Assembly (NCBI RefSeq): GCF_030285665.1
Contig: NZ_CP127295.1
Coordinates: 1,240,001 to 1,304,000 of the forward strand
Length of the DNA: 64,000 nucleotides
Reading direction: 5' to 3'
Source of the DNA: Amycolatopsis mongoliensis
GTDB taxonomy: Bacteria > Actinomycetota > Actinomycetes > Mycobacteriales > Pseudonocardiaceae
Part shown: positions 34,775-43,820 of the stretch, piece after piece
How the letters are laid out: each line of letters opens with the position of its first letter
How positions within the stretch are numbered: the stretch's first letter is position 1
The notes under the pieces: model-generated
What the model was told of the DNA's origin: nothing
Databases searched by the model: none
The model's input: the letters and a program-made list of their open reading frames with translations, nothing else
Program-made: the position numbers and the translations under genes

Positions 34775-35186
34775 GTGACCGCCACCTACACCTTCGACGT
34801 CTTCTCCAGCCTCGACGGCTTCGGCAGCCACCACGGCTACTGGGGCAAGCAGGGACCCGCGCTGCTCGCGCACCGCCTCGCGCAGTACGCCGAGGACCAG
34901 CGCATGGGTCTTCGGCGCCGCCACCTTCCGGACGACCGCGGAGATGCTGGCCGCGAACACCGATGCGGTCGACCCGTGACCTGCCGGCGACGGTGGTGTC
35001 GACCACGCTGCGCGGCCCCTCGACTGGCCGGACGCGACCCTCGTGAGCGGGGACGCCGTGGACGTCGTCGCCCGGCTCAAGGAGGAGTCCGACGTGCCGT
35101 TGCGCTCGCACGGCAGCCTGTCGATCGACCGGGCGCTCGACGGCCACATCCAGGAGCTCGTCTACCGGCCCACCCGGCACCCCTGA
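34775..35186 (+). pseudogene. Degraded RibD-C/dihydrofolate-reductase-like gene
   Basis: GTG 34775 follows GGAGGA and reads VTATYTFDVFSSLDGFGSHH, typical of the DHFR-like RibD C-terminal family. After EDQRM an extra G shifts the frame; the next frame gives VFGAATFRTTAEMLAANTDAVDP then a stop, and further along fragments LPATVVSTTLRGP, then another frame with SGDAVDVVARLKEESDVPLRSHGSLSIDRAL and a tail IQELVYRPTRHP. The remaining pieces come from different parts of the intact protein, with deletions between. It is a decayed gene, not an error-free CDS. Confidence 0.85.
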
Positions 35187-35189
35187 AAA

Positions 35190-35240
35190 CCGTGAATGGC
35201 ACATCAAGGGACTTGAAGTCCCTCGATGTGCCATTCACGG
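35190..35240. terminator. Hairpin after sugC, related to 19568-19622
   Basis: Arms 35190-35214 and 35216-35240 pair with a single mismatch (CCGTGAATGGCACAT...ATGTGCCATTCACGG). It lies 9 bases downstream of the leftward sugC stop. Its outer 16 bases are identical to the hairpin at 19568. Confidence 0.75.
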
Positions 35241-35248
35241 ACTTGCGG

Positions 35249-36430
35249 CTAGTCCTCGTAGGTGAGGTTCTTGCCGTTCGACGGGTCGAACAGCTTGATC
35301 TTGTCCGCGTCGTACCAGATCTCGAGGTCCGCGTTCTCCGCCGCGGACGACTCCGCCGACAACCGGGCGACGATCTGGGACTCCGAACCCGGGACGTCGG
35401 CCGAACCGCTGTCCGCGGCCAGCTCGGCGAGCTCGGCGGACGTCGCCGTCTCGCCTTCCAGCGTGAAGTGGGCGTACTTCTCCGAACCCATCGACTCGAG
35501 CACGTCGATGCGCGCGGTGAACGTGCCGCCGCCGGCCTTCTGCCCGGCTTCGACCAGCGCCGCGTCCTCGAAGTGCTCCGGCCGGATGCCGACCAGCACC
35601 TCACGCGGGGCTTCCGCCTTCTCGAGCAGCCGGCGGATCCGGTCGGTGAGCGGCGTCGTGCCCAGCGGGCTGTGCAGCTCGTTGTTCTCCAGCGTGGCCG
35701 GCACGAAGTTCATCGACGGCGAGCCGATGAACCCCGCGACGAACAGGTTCGCCGGGTTGTCGTAGAGGAACTGCGGCGAGCCGATCTGCTGCACGAAGCC
35801 GCCGCGCAGCACCACGACCCGGTCGCCGAGGGTCATGGCCTCGGTCTGGTCGTGCGTCACGTACAACGTCGTCGTGCCGAGCTGCTTCTGGATCTTCGAC
35901 ACCGACGTCCGCATCTGGCCGCGGAGCTTGGCGTCCAGGTTGGACAGTGGCTCGTCCATCAGGAACGCCTTCGGGTTCCGGACGATCGCCCGGCCCATCG
36001 CGACGCGCTGCCGCTGGCCACCGGAGAGGTTGGCCGGCTTGCGGTCCAGGTGCTGGGTCAGGTCGAGGATCGTCGCCGCCTCCTCGACCTTCGCCCGCAC
36101 CGTCTTGTCGTCGACCTTGGCCAGCCGCAGCGGGAAGGCCATGTTCTCCCGCACGCTCATGTGCGGGTAGAGCGCGTAGGACTGGAACACCATCGCGATG
36201 TCCCGGTCCTTCGGGGCCTTCTCGTTGACGCGCTGCCCGTCGATGCGCAGCTCACCGGAGGTGATGTCCTCCAGCCCGGCCACCATGTTCAGCATGGTCG
36301 ACTTCCCGCAGCCGGACGGGCCGACCAGGACGAGGAACTCGCCGTCCCCGATCGTCATGTCCACTTCGGACACCGCGAGCGCGCCGTCGGGGTACTTCTT
36401 CGACACCTTGTCGAGCACGATCTCTGCCAT
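35249..36430 (-). CDS. sugC: Trehalose ABC importer ATP-binding subunit
   Basis: 393 residues of the MalK/UgpC type. Walker A GPSGCGKST, Q-loop VFQSYALYP, signature LSGGQRQR, Walker B LMDEPLSNLD and switch His YVTHD are present, followed by a C-terminal OB-fold regulatory domain (VLVGIRPEHFEDA). It energises uptake by the two adjacent permeases. It is last in an operon lpqY-sugA-sugB-sugC read leftward, with only 4 bases to sugB. The sugar assignment rests on the LpqY-like binding protein. Confidence 0.92.
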   Translation of the reverse strand: MAEIVLDKVSKKYPDGALAVSEVDMTIGDGEFLVLVGPSGCGKSTMLNMVAGLEDITSGELRIDGQRVNEKAPKDRDIAMVFQSYALYPHMSVRENMAFPLRLAKVDDKTVRAKVEEAATILDLTQHLDRKPANLSGGQRQRVAMGRAIVRNPKAFLMDEPLSNLDAKLRGQMRTSVSKIQKQLGTTTLYVTHDQTEAMTLGDRVVVLRGGFVQQIGSPQFLYDNPANLFVAGFIGSPSMNFVPATLENNELHSPLGTTPLTDRIRRLLEKAEAPREVLVGIRPEHFEDAALVEAGQKAGGGTFTARIDVLESMGSEKYAHFTLEGETATSAELAELAADSGSADVPGSESQIVARLSAESSAAENADLEIWYDADKIKLFDPSNGKNLTYED

Positions 36431-36434
36431 AGCG

Positions 36435-37274
36435 CTACCCCTTCACCGCACCGGAGGTCAGCCCCGCCACGATGCGACGCTGGAAGAACAACACGAACAC
36501 AATGATCGGGATGGTGATCACGACCGCGGCCGCGCTCACCTGCCCGGTCGGGTCCTCGAACTGCGAGGACCCGGTGAAGAACGACAGCGCCGCCGGCACC
36601 GTCCGCGACGCCGTGGTCGAGGTCAGCGAGATGGCGAACAGGAAGTCGTTCCAGCAGAAGATGAACACCAGGATCGCGGTGGTGAACACCCCCGGCGCGG
36701 CCAGCGGCGCGATCACCTTCCGGAACGCCTGGGCCGGCGTCGCGCCGTCCATCTTGGCCGCCTTCTCCAGTTCCCACGGGATTTCCCGGAAGAACGCCGA
36801 CAGCGTGTAGATCGACAGCGGCAGCGCGAACGTGATGTAGGGCAGGATCAGCCCCGGCCAGGTGTCGAACAGGTGCAGGTTCCGCTCGATGTTGAACAGC
36901 GGCGTCACCAGCGACACCTGCGGGAACATCGCGATCAGCAGCGAGAGCCCGACCAGCAGCTGCTTGCCGGGGAACTCCAGCCGCGCGATCGCGTACGCGG
37001 CCATCGTGCCCAGCACCACCGCGATCAGCGTCGAGATGATCGCGATGCCGATCGAGTTGACCAGCGCCAGCAGGAACTCCGACGTCTGGAAGATGTCCGC
37101 GTAGTTCTGCCAGGTCCACGACTGCGGGATGAAGTACCCGTCGGTCAGCGTGTCCTTGGTCTTGAACGACAGCGAGACCACCCAGAGCACCGGCACCAGC
37201 GCGAACACCAGCACGAGGATGTCGACCAGGCCCCACCTGACTTTGCGGCCCGTCGTGACGGTTCCCATCACCAT
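36435..37274 (-). CDS. sugB: Trehalose ABC importer permease, MalG-type
   Basis: 279 residues with six spans and the EAA loop ([33 protein letters not shown]) that contacts the ATPase. A MalG-like C-terminus follows. Its ATG at 37274 shares bases with the sugA stop (TGATG), so translation is coupled. Confidence 0.9.
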   Translation of the reverse strand: MVMGTVTTGRKVRWGLVDILVLVFALVPVLWVVSLSFKTKDTLTDGYFIPQSWTWQNYADIFQTSEFLLALVNSIGIAIISTLIAVVLGTMAAYAIARLEFPGKQLLVGLSLLIAMFPQVSLVTPLFNIERNLHLFDTWPGLILPYITFALPLSIYTLSAFFREIPWELEKAAKMDGATPAQAFRKVIAPLAAPGVFTTAILVFIFCWNDFLFAISLTSTTASRTVPAALSFFTGSSQFEDPTGQVSAAAVVITIPIIVFVLFFQRRIVAGLTSGAVKG

Positions 37275-38245
37275 CAGCGCTTACCCCCGTCGTCCGAGCC
37301 CGGTGCGGCCGTGCCGAACACCTTGATGAAGATGAAGGCGATGATCGCCACGGTGATGAAGATCAGCACCGCCATCGTCGACCCGATCCCGAGGTTCAGC
37401 CCCTTGACCAGGTTGTCGTAGGTCTGCATGGACACCGAGCCGGTGTCCTGCGCGCCGCCCGTGAGGACGTAGATGTTGTCGAAGATCCGGAACGCGTCGA
37501 GCGTGCGGAACAGCAGCGCCACCAGGATCGCCGGCTTCATCACCGGCAGCATCACCTTCGTGAACCGCTGCCACGCGCTCGCGCCGTCCATCGCCGCGGC
37601 CTTGAGCAGGTCGTCCGGCACCAGCGCGAGGCCGGCCATCAGCAGGAGCGCCATGAACGGCGTGGTCTTCCACACCTCGGCGCCGATGATGATGAACATC
37701 GACGGCCACTGGTCGGTCAGCGGCGCCGCGTCCGCGGCCAGCCAGTTCGCCAGGTAGCCGGTCTTCGGCGTCCACGCGTAGTACCACGAGAACGCCGCGA
37801 CGACCGTGACGATGCCGTACGGGATCAGGGCGACCGTGCGGACCAGGCCGCGCCCGACGAGCGTCCGGTGCATGATCAGCGCCAGCGCCATGCCGAGCAC
37901 GAACTCGATCGCCACCGACACCACGGTCAGGAACATCGTGGTGCCGAACGCCGTCCACCAGTACGAGTTGGAGAGCACGGCCCCGTAGTTGTCGAAGCCG
38001 ACGAACTCCTGCTGCGCGGGGAACCTCAGGTCGTACCGCTGCAGCGACAGCCAGATCGAGTAGACGATCGGGTAGCCGGTGACCGCGATCATCACGACGA
38101 ACGCGGGTGCGCACAGCCACAGCCCGAGCTTCCGCTCGGCCTTCTTCCCCTCGGAAAGGGCGGGTTTGCCCTTCTTGTGGGACGTCGCCCCTTCGGCGAC
38201 GGTGGCCCCGGCGGTGTCGGCCGGGGTCGAGTCCTGGACGGTCAC
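37274..38245 (-). CDS. sugA: Trehalose ABC importer permease, MalF-type
   Basis: 323 residues. A polar N-terminal extension of ~40 residues precedes six spans; the EAA loop is [29 protein letters not shown]. It pairs with SugB to form the channel. GTG 38245 overlaps the binding-protein stop (GTGA). Confidence 0.9.
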   Translation of the reverse strand: MTVQDSTPADTAGATVAEGATSHKKGKPALSEGKKAERKLGLWLCAPAFVVMIAVTGYPIVYSIWLSLQRYDLRFPAQQEFVGFDNYGAVLSNSYWWTAFGTTMFLTVVSVAIEFVLGMALALIMHRTLVGRGLVRTVALIPYGIVTVVAAFSWYYAWTPKTGYLANWLAADAAPLTDQWPSMFIIIGAEVWKTTPFMALLLMAGLALVPDDLLKAAAMDGASAWQRFTKVMLPVMKPAILVALLFRTLDAFRIFDNIYVLTGGAQDTGSVSMQTYDNLVKGLNLGIGSTMAVLIFITVAIIAFIFIKVFGTAAPGSDDGGKR

Positions 38246-39564
38246 GGGATCACTCCCTTCGACTGGAGCGCGTCGTTGAGCTGCTCGCGCAGCTTGTCCG
38301 CGGTGGCCTTCGGGTCGATGTCACCCGGCGGGGAAAGAACCTTCGACATCACCGTCGACATGTTCTGGTACGCCGGGGTCAGCGGCCGCACCGCCGAGTC
38401 CTTGATGGCGTCGATGATCGAGTCGCGCATCGGGTACTTGAGCGCCATGTTCGGGTTGTCGGCGCTCGCCGGCTTCGACGGGTCGAGCGGCGTGTCGTTG
38501 TGGTACACCGATTCGATGGTCGGCGGCACGCCGTCGTTGATCGCCGAGAACTTCTGGTTCTCCGCGTTGCGCAGGCACAGCGCCGCTTCGAACGCCTCGG
38601 GCTTGTGCTGCGACAGCGAGCTGACGGCGAGGTCGTACCCGCCGATCGTGGTCTTGGCCGGCGTGCCGGCCTGCGCCTCGGGGTAGACGGCCCACTTGAA
38701 GTGCGAGACGTCCTGCGGCTTTTCCTTGGCGTAGGAGGCGTAGACGAACGGCCAGTTGAGCTCGAACGCGGCGTCACCGCGCTGGAACGTCTGCCGGACG
38801 TCGTCCTCCTTCGAGTTGGTCAGCGACGGGTCGGTGATGCCCGACGAAGCGATCTGCTTCAGCAGTGCCAGCGCCTTCACCGCACCGTCGTCCAGCACCA
38901 CGGACTTGCCGTCGTCGGACAGGATGTGCCCGCCCATCGACCCCACGAGCGTGTTGTAGAAGACGACGAGGCCTTCGTACTGCGCGCCGGTGAAGACGAT
39001 GCTGTACGGCTTGCCCTGCGCCTTCAGCTCCTTCGACTTGGCGATCATCTCGTCCCACGTCTTCGGTGGCGTGGGCGTGATCCGGTCGTCGTACCAGAGC
39101 AGCTGGACGTTGGTGTTCTTCGTGGCCGCGTAGAGCTTCCCGTCGTAGGTCGCCGTTTCCAGGGGCCCCTGCAGGACGCCCTCGGTCGCCGCGGCCTTGT
39201 TCTGGTCCTTCCACTCCTCGACCCAGCCGGCTTCGGCGAACTCCGAAACCCAGGTCACGTCGAGGCCGAGGACGTCCATCGCGTCGTCCCCCGCGGCGAG
39301 CCGCCGGGCCATCTGCAGACGCTGGTCGTCCGCGCCGCGCTGGAGCTTGTTGTAGACGATTTCGTACTTGCCGTCCGCCGCCTTGTTGCAGTTGTCGACG
39401 ACTTTCTGGAAGCTGTCTTCGGGCGCGTAGTAGACGTTGATCTTGAGCCCGCCACCCGATCCGCAACCGGCGAGCATGCCGGTCACCAATGCCCCTGCCC
39501 CCAGCAGGACCGCGGTACGGCCGGGCGATCGCCCCCGTTTGCCCGCGCCGATCCTCTTCCCCAT
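38242..39564 (-). CDS. lpqY: Trehalose-binding lipoprotein LpqY
   Basis: 440 residues. A basic N-terminus, hydrophobic segment and lipobox LAGC give a lipid anchor. Segments shared with Mtb LpqY include GADDQRLQMARRLAAG, DVTWVSEFAEAGW, LQGPLETA, QYEGLVVFYNTL, QHKPEAFEAALCLRN and DIDPKATADKLREQL, stronger than expected for a generic maltose-binding protein. It captures trehalose at the cell surface and delivers it to SugAB. Start ATG 39564 precedes the basic n-region. An upstream dyad at 39745 may be an operator. Confidence 0.9.
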   Translation of the reverse strand: MGKRIGAGKRGRSPGRTAVLLGAGALVTGMLAGCGSGGGLKINVYYAPEDSFQKVVDNCNKAADGKYEIVYNKLQRGADDQRLQMARRLAAGDDAMDVLGLDVTWVSEFAEAGWVEEWKDQNKAAATEGVLQGPLETATYDGKLYAATKNTNVQLLWYDDRITPTPPKTWDEMIAKSKELKAQGKPYSIVFTGAQYEGLVVFYNTLVGSMGGHILSDDGKSVVLDDGAVKALALLKQIASSGITDPSLTNSKEDDVRQTFQRGDAAFELNWPFVYASYAKEKPQDVSHFKWAVYPEAQAGTPAKTTIGGYDLAVSSLSQHKPEAFEAALCLRNAENQKFSAINDGVPPTIESVYHNDTPLDPSKPASADNPNMALKYPMRDSIIDAIKDSAVRPLTPAYQNMSTVMSKVLSPPGDIDPKATADKLREQLNDALQSKGVIP

Positions 39565-39744
39565 AAGGCCTCCTCACCCGCGTGCACGCCGGATACCGCG
39601 GTGACCGGTGGGCACCACAGCGCGATGAGGCGAAACCGCGCCAGCACCCCGACGTGCTAGTGCTCGGGCGGCCACGCTGGTAAGGCGGGGCCGCCTGACT
39701 GGTGTCGGACAACTTATGCCGGGCGATCACACCCCGCAAGCAGT

Positions 39745-39756
39745 ATCGGTAACGAT
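39745..39756. promoter_or_regulatory. Possible operator upstream of lpqY
   Basis: ATCGGTAACGAT has a 4-base dyad with an A/T-rich environment in the 256-base gap upstream of lpqY (39565-39820). It could be a repressor site but is short; the gap holds no gene. Confidence 0.3.
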
Positions 39757-39820
39757 TCAGCCCACTGCAGACTGAACTGTGATTTTCCCCTGGTATTGGC
39801 GGTGTTTTCCAGGGTTTCTT

Positions 39821-40342
39821 TCAGATGTTGGCGGACGGGGGCTTGAGCGCCAGCTTGGCGAGCAGCTCCCGGCCCTGCTCGGCCGAGCGCGGCTGGCACA
39901 GGACGTCGTAGCGGCCGGCGACCAGCTGGCTCGCCGAGGAGAAGTCCCGGCGCCCGCGCGACATGCTGTACCCGATGGCGGCGAACATCAGCCCGGAGAG
40001 GACGCCCAGTACGAGCCCGGTGAGCAGCTGCAACGCGAAGCCCTGGTTGACGAACAGCCCGAGCAGCAGCCCGGCGAACAGGCCGAACCACGCCCCCGAG
40101 ACGGCGCCGGTGCCGAGCACGCGGCCCCAGCTGAGCTTCCCGATGACGCGTTCGACGAGCATCAGGTCCACGCCGACGATCGTGACGTCGCTGACGGAGA
40201 ACTCGCTCTCCGCCAGGAAGTCGACGGCCTGCTGCGCCTCGCCGTAGGTCGCGTACGACCCGATCGGCCAGCCGGTCGGCGGGGTCGGCAGCCGAGGCAG
40301 GTTGCCGGGCGCCCGGTTCCCGCCGAAGGGACTACTCACCAT
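39821..40342 (-). CDS. General-stress-protein-17M-like membrane protein (Rv1234-like)
   Basis: About 173 residues. The N-terminal half matches the GSP17M domain (WPIGSYATYGEAQQAVDFLAESEF), then two Gly-rich hydrophobic spans (AVSGAWFGLFAGLLLGLFV, GLVLGVLSGLMFAAIGY) and a soluble tail. Start is one of three consecutive codons (ATG 40345, ATG 40342 or GTG 40339). Mtb Rv1234 is likewise directly before lpqY, so the association with trehalose uptake is conserved, though its function is unknown. Confidence 0.82.
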   Translation of the reverse strand: MVSSPFGGNRAPGNLPRLPTPPTGWPIGSYATYGEAQQAVDFLAESEFSVSDVTIVGVDLMLVERVIGKLSWGRVLGTGAVSGAWFGLFAGLLLGLFVNQGFALQLLTGLVLGVLSGLMFAAIGYSMSRGRRDFSSASQLVAGRYDVLCQPRSAEQGRELLAKLALKPPSANI

Positions 40343-40498
40343 CATCACCTGCGCACTCGTGGGTCTGGGCGTCCATCTTGTCAAGAACGCCCGGACCGTG
40401 CGAGCCGCTTACCCCGAAAGGCCGGAAGCACCACCATGTCGACAAGTCGCTTCGCACTTTCCCTGATTAAGTTACGTCCGCGGGGCCTCCAGACGCAT

Positions 40499-40513
40499 CT
40501 TTCTCGACGAAAG
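40499..40513. terminator. Weak hairpin downstream of the acyl-CoA dehydrogenase
   Basis: CTTTC-TCGAC-GAAAG, 9 bases after the leftward dehydrogenase stop. It shares its leading CGCATCTTTC with the strong hairpin at 9692 but is much shorter. Confidence 0.4.
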
Positions 40514-40521
40514 TGGCGACC

Positions 40522-41718
40522 TCAGGAGCGGGACTTGTACTCGCGCAGCAGGCCGCGGCTGATGATGGTCTTCTGGATCTCGCTCGTGCCCTCGCCGATC
40601 AGCAGGAACGGCGCCTCGCGCATCAGGCGCTCGATCTCGTACTCCTTCGAGTACCCGTAGCCGCCGTGGATGCGGAACGAGTCCTGCGTGACCTCCGCGC
40701 AGTACTCCGACGCGATCAGCTTCGCCATGCCCGCCTCGACGTCGTTGCGCTCGCCCGAGTCCTTCAGCCGGGCCGCGTTCACCATCATCAGGTGGGCCGC
40801 CTCGACCTTGGTCGCCATCTCGGCCAGCTTGAACGCCACCGCCTGGTGCTCGGCGATCGCCTTGCCGAACGTCTTGCGCTGCTGGGCGTACTCCACCGCC
40901 AGCTCGAACGCCCGGATCGCGATGCCGCACGCCCGCGCCGCGACGTTCACGCGGCCGACCTCGACACCGTCCATCATGTACGCGAAGCCCTTGCCCGGCG
41001 CTTCGCCCAGCACCATGTCCGCGCCGATCCGGTAGCCGTCGAAGACCGCTTCCGTGGTGTCGACGCCCTTGTAGCCCATCTTGTCGATCTTGCCGGGGAT
41101 GGTCAGGCCGGGCGCCACCTCGCCGAAGCCCTCGGGCTTCTCGACGAGGAACGTCGTCAGGTTCTGGTGGGCCTTCTCCGCGCCTTCGTCGGTCTTGACG
41201 AGCAACGCGATCAGGTTCGACGACCCGCCGTTGGTCAGCCACATCTTCGAGCCGTCGATGACGTACCCGTCGCCCTCACGCTTCGCGCGGGTCTTGATCG
41301 CCGCGACGTCCGAGCCGAGGTCCGGCTCCGACATCGAGAACGAGCCGCGCACCTCGCCGGTGGCCATCCGCGGCAGGAAGTGCTGCTTCTGCGCCTCCGT
41401 GCCGTGGCGGGAGATCATGTGCGCCACGATGAAGTGGGTGTTGATCACGCCGGACACGCTCATCCAGCCCCGCGCGATCTCCTCGACGACCAGCGCGTAG
41501 GTCAGCAGCGACTCGCCGAGCCCGCCGTACTCCTCCGGGATGGTGAGCCCGAACAGGCCCATCTCCTTCATGCCCTCGACGATGTCGGTGGGGTAGGTGT
41601 CGGCGTGCTCGAGCTCCTGCGCGTGCGGGATGACCTCCTTGTCCACGAACTGGCGGACGGTCGCGAGGATCTCCGACTGCACGTCGGTGAGGCCGGCAGT
41701 CTGGGCGAGACGGGCCAT
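40522..41718 (-). CDS. Acyl-CoA dehydrogenase
   Basis: 398 residues with the full acyl-CoA dehydrogenase pattern: FSMSEPDLGSDVAAI and WLTNGGSSNLIALL for the FAD and substrate sites, AFKLAEMATKVEAAHLM, and the C-terminal catalytic region RIHGGYGYSKEYEIERLMREAPFLLIGEGTSEIQK. It oxidises an acyl-CoA to an enoyl-CoA. The IGEGTSEIQ signature suggests short or branched-chain specificity. ATG 41718 follows GGGAGCCGTG. It is monocistronic; the MaoC hydratase at 26313 could act downstream, but is not linked. Confidence 0.93.
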   Translation of the reverse strand: MARLAQTAGLTDVQSEILATVRQFVDKEVIPHAQELEHADTYPTDIVEGMKEMGLFGLTIPEEYGGLGESLLTYALVVEEIARGWMSVSGVINTHFIVAHMISRHGTEAQKQHFLPRMATGEVRGSFSMSEPDLGSDVAAIKTRAKREGDGYVIDGSKMWLTNGGSSNLIALLVKTDEGAEKAHQNLTTFLVEKPEGFGEVAPGLTIPGKIDKMGYKGVDTTEAVFDGYRIGADMVLGEAPGKGFAYMMDGVEVGRVNVAARACGIAIRAFELAVEYAQQRKTFGKAIAEHQAVAFKLAEMATKVEAAHLMMVNAARLKDSGERNDVEAGMAKLIASEYCAEVTQDSFRIHGGYGYSKEYEIERLMREAPFLLIGEGTSEIQKTIISRGLLREYKSRS

Positions 41719-41850
41719 CACGGCTCCCTTTCCTTTTGCGACGCCGGCTCCCGGCGCTGGGTTACCGGTGAGTATGACCCGAATCCCCCAGCCCTGCTAT
41801 GAGGGCGCTCACGATCCGCGTCGTAGAGTCCCGCGCGGAGGAAGCCGATC

Positions 41851-42177
41851 TTGAGCCACCCGTACGACCCGGACGACCCCTTCGGCAGGCGGTCCCCGTC
41901 CGGCGGTCTCCCGCCGGACCCCGGCGGGCCGCCTGGTCCGGGGCTCGCGGCCGGGGCACTGCTCTGCTCGGTCGCCGGCGGCCTGGTGTGCCTGCCGGCG
42001 GGCATCGCGGGCGTCGTCATGGGCCACGCCGCCCACCGCCGGGCCAGGCGCGGCGAAGCGGCCGGGCGGGGCGTCGCGATCGCCGCGATCGCCGTGGGCT
42101 ACCTCGGGATCGGGCTGAACACCGTCGCGCTCGTGCTGCTGTTCCGGCTCGGCGCCGCGCACGGGCTCCTCCGCTGA
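41851..42177 (+). CDS. DUF4190-type membrane protein, short
   Basis: 108 residues from TTG 41851 (GGAGG nine bases before). A Pro/Gly-rich cytoplasmic N-terminus and two spans joined by a GHAAHRRARRGEAAGRG loop define DUF4190. A paralog follows 41 bases downstream. Function unknown. Confidence 0.75.
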   Translation: MSHPYDPDDPFGRRSPSGGLPPDPGGPPGPGLAAGALLCSVAGGLVCLPAGIAGVVMGHAAHRRARRGEAAGRGVAIAAIAVGYLGIGLNTVALVLLFRLGAAHGLLR

Positions 42178-42218
42178 CCGGCTAAGTTGGGGTCCAGCAC
42201 GCACCGAGGGGACCCGCC

Positions 42219-42851
42219 ATGACCGACCCGTCCGGGGACAAGGACCGTCCGGCCGATCCGACCGTGTCGTACGACCCGCCGCCCACCGCGGAGCCGGCGC
42301 CGTACGCACCGGAGAACTACGACCCGCCGGCGGGTGACACGACGGTCACCGACACGACGGTCACCGACACCACGATCGCCGACGCCCCGGCCACCGCGGA
42401 CCAGCCCGCCCCGGAGCCGCCCGGACAGCTGCCGCCCGGCGCGTTCGAGGCTCCCGCCGCCCACATCCCCGGCACGCCGTACGTCGCGCCGGGCCAGCCG
42501 CAACCGACGTACGCGTACCAGTACCAGCAGCCGTACGCACAGCCGTACGGCCGGCCGTACGGCGGCCCGGCGCCCTACGTCCAGCCGCCGTACGTCCCGG
42601 TCGCGCCCCGGCCGGACAACGCACTGGCGATCGGCGCGCTGGTCTGCTCGATCCTCGGCTTCTGCTCCGGCATCACCGCGATCGCCGGGCTGGTCATGGG
42701 CCACATCGCGCTGAGCAAGACCAACCGCGGCGAAGCGGGCAGCCGCGGCATGGCCACGGCCGCGGTGATCGTGGGCTACGTCGTGATCGCGCTGTGGACC
42801 GGGTTCTTCACCACCTTGATCGTCCTCGGCGCGAACGGCCAGCTGAGCTAG
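42219..42851 (+). CDS. DUF4190-type membrane protein, long
   Basis: 210 residues. The first ~125 residues are Pro/Thr/Tyr-rich, with YAQPYGRPYGGPAPYVQPPYV repeats; two spans follow with the family loop MGHIALSKTNRGEAGSRGMA. It is a tandem paralog of the preceding gene. The last 4 bases overlap the convergent SPFH gene. Confidence 0.82.
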   Translation: MTDPSGDKDRPADPTVSYDPPPTAEPAPYAPENYDPPAGDTTVTDTTVTDTTIADAPATADQPAPEPPGQLPPGAFEAPAAHIPGTPYVAPGQPQPTYAYQYQQPYAQPYGRPYGGPAPYVQPPYVPVAPRPDNALAIGALVCSILGFCSGITAIAGLVMGHIALSKTNRGEAGSRGMATAAVIVGYVVIALWTGFFTTLIVLGANGQLS

Positions 42852-43726
42852 TCGGCGGGCAGCACCGCGTCACCGGGGCTGCGCGGCGACGGCGTCGCGT
42901 GGCCGTTGTCCTCCGGCTTGGCCTCCACGGCTTCGGGCTCGGGAGCGCGCGCGCTTTCGTTCGCGGGCACCCCGTGCCGCGTGTTCGAGTCGAGGAAGCG
43001 CAGCAGCTCCACCGGGAACGGCAGCACCAGGGTCGAGTTCTTCTCGGCGGAGACCTGCACGACCGTCTCCAGCAGCCGCAGCTGCAGGGCCGCCGGGGTG
43101 TCGGCCATCGTCGCGGCCGCCTTGGCGAGCTTGTGCGACGCCTGCAGCTCACCGTCGGCGGAGATGACGCGCGCGCGCCGTTCCCGCTCCGCCTCGGCCT
43201 GCCGCGACATCGAACGCTTCATCGCCTCGGGCAGCGCGACGTCCTTGATCTCGACGCGGTCGATGTGGATGCCCCAGTCCAGCGCCGGGCTGTCGATCAT
43301 CAGCTCCAGGCCCTCGTTGAGGCGCTCGCGGTTGGAGAGCAGGTCGTCGAGGTCGCTCTTGCCGATGATCGAGCGCAGCGACGTCTGCGCGACCTGGCCG
43401 ACCGCCGACCGGTAGTCCTGGACGTTGACCGCCGCGACGACCGGGTCGATGACCTTGAAGTAGACGACCGCGTCGACCCGGACGGTGACGTTGTCGCGGG
43501 TGATGCCGTCCTGGGCGGGCACCGGCATGGTCACGATCTGCATGTTGACCTTCTGCAGCCGGTCCACGAACGGCACCAGCATCGCCAGGCCGGGTTCCCG
43601 GACCTGCGGCCGGACGCGCCCGAACCGGAAGACGAGCCCGCGCTCGTACTGCTTCACCACGCGCACGCTGGCCGCGAACCAGGCACCACCCGCGACGACG
43701 ACGGCGCTGAGAATCTCCATCACCAT
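42848..43726 (-). CDS. SPFH/stomatin (slipin)-like membrane protein
   Basis: 292 residues. One N-terminal span (ILSAVVVAGGAWFAAS) and a Band-7 domain (VVKQYERGLVFRFGRVR, PVPAQDGITRDNVTVRVDAVVYFKV, AVGQVAQTSLRSIIGKSDLDDLLSNRE), then a coiled-coil helix rich in A/E/R and an acidic tail. Slipins form oligomers at the cytoplasmic membrane face. ATG 43726 follows GGGAGCTGCC. No NfeD partner is visible; role unknown. Confidence 0.9.
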   Translation of the reverse strand: MVMEILSAVVVAGGAWFAASVRVVKQYERGLVFRFGRVRPQVREPGLAMLVPFVDRLQKVNMQIVTMPVPAQDGITRDNVTVRVDAVVYFKVIDPVVAAVNVQDYRSAVGQVAQTSLRSIIGKSDLDDLLSNRERLNEGLELMIDSPALDWGIHIDRVEIKDVALPEAMKRSMSRQAEAERERRARVISADGELQASHKLAKAAATMADTPAALQLRLLETVVQVSAEKNSTLVLPFPVELLRFLDSNTRHGVPANESARAPEPEAVEAKPEDNGHATPSPRSPGDAVLPAD

Positions 43727-43820
43727 GGCAGCTCCCGGGGTTGCGTTTCCCCTGAAAACCCAGCGTACGCCCGTGTCGACCAGGGCGGAACGCACTGGAC
43801 GGGCCCAGCAGACTGGGGAG

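Noticed and set aside
33779..36505. 908-residue open frame on the plus strand
   Set aside because: Runs out of frame through the lipoprotein gene and antisense to sugC; composition is that of a shadow frame.
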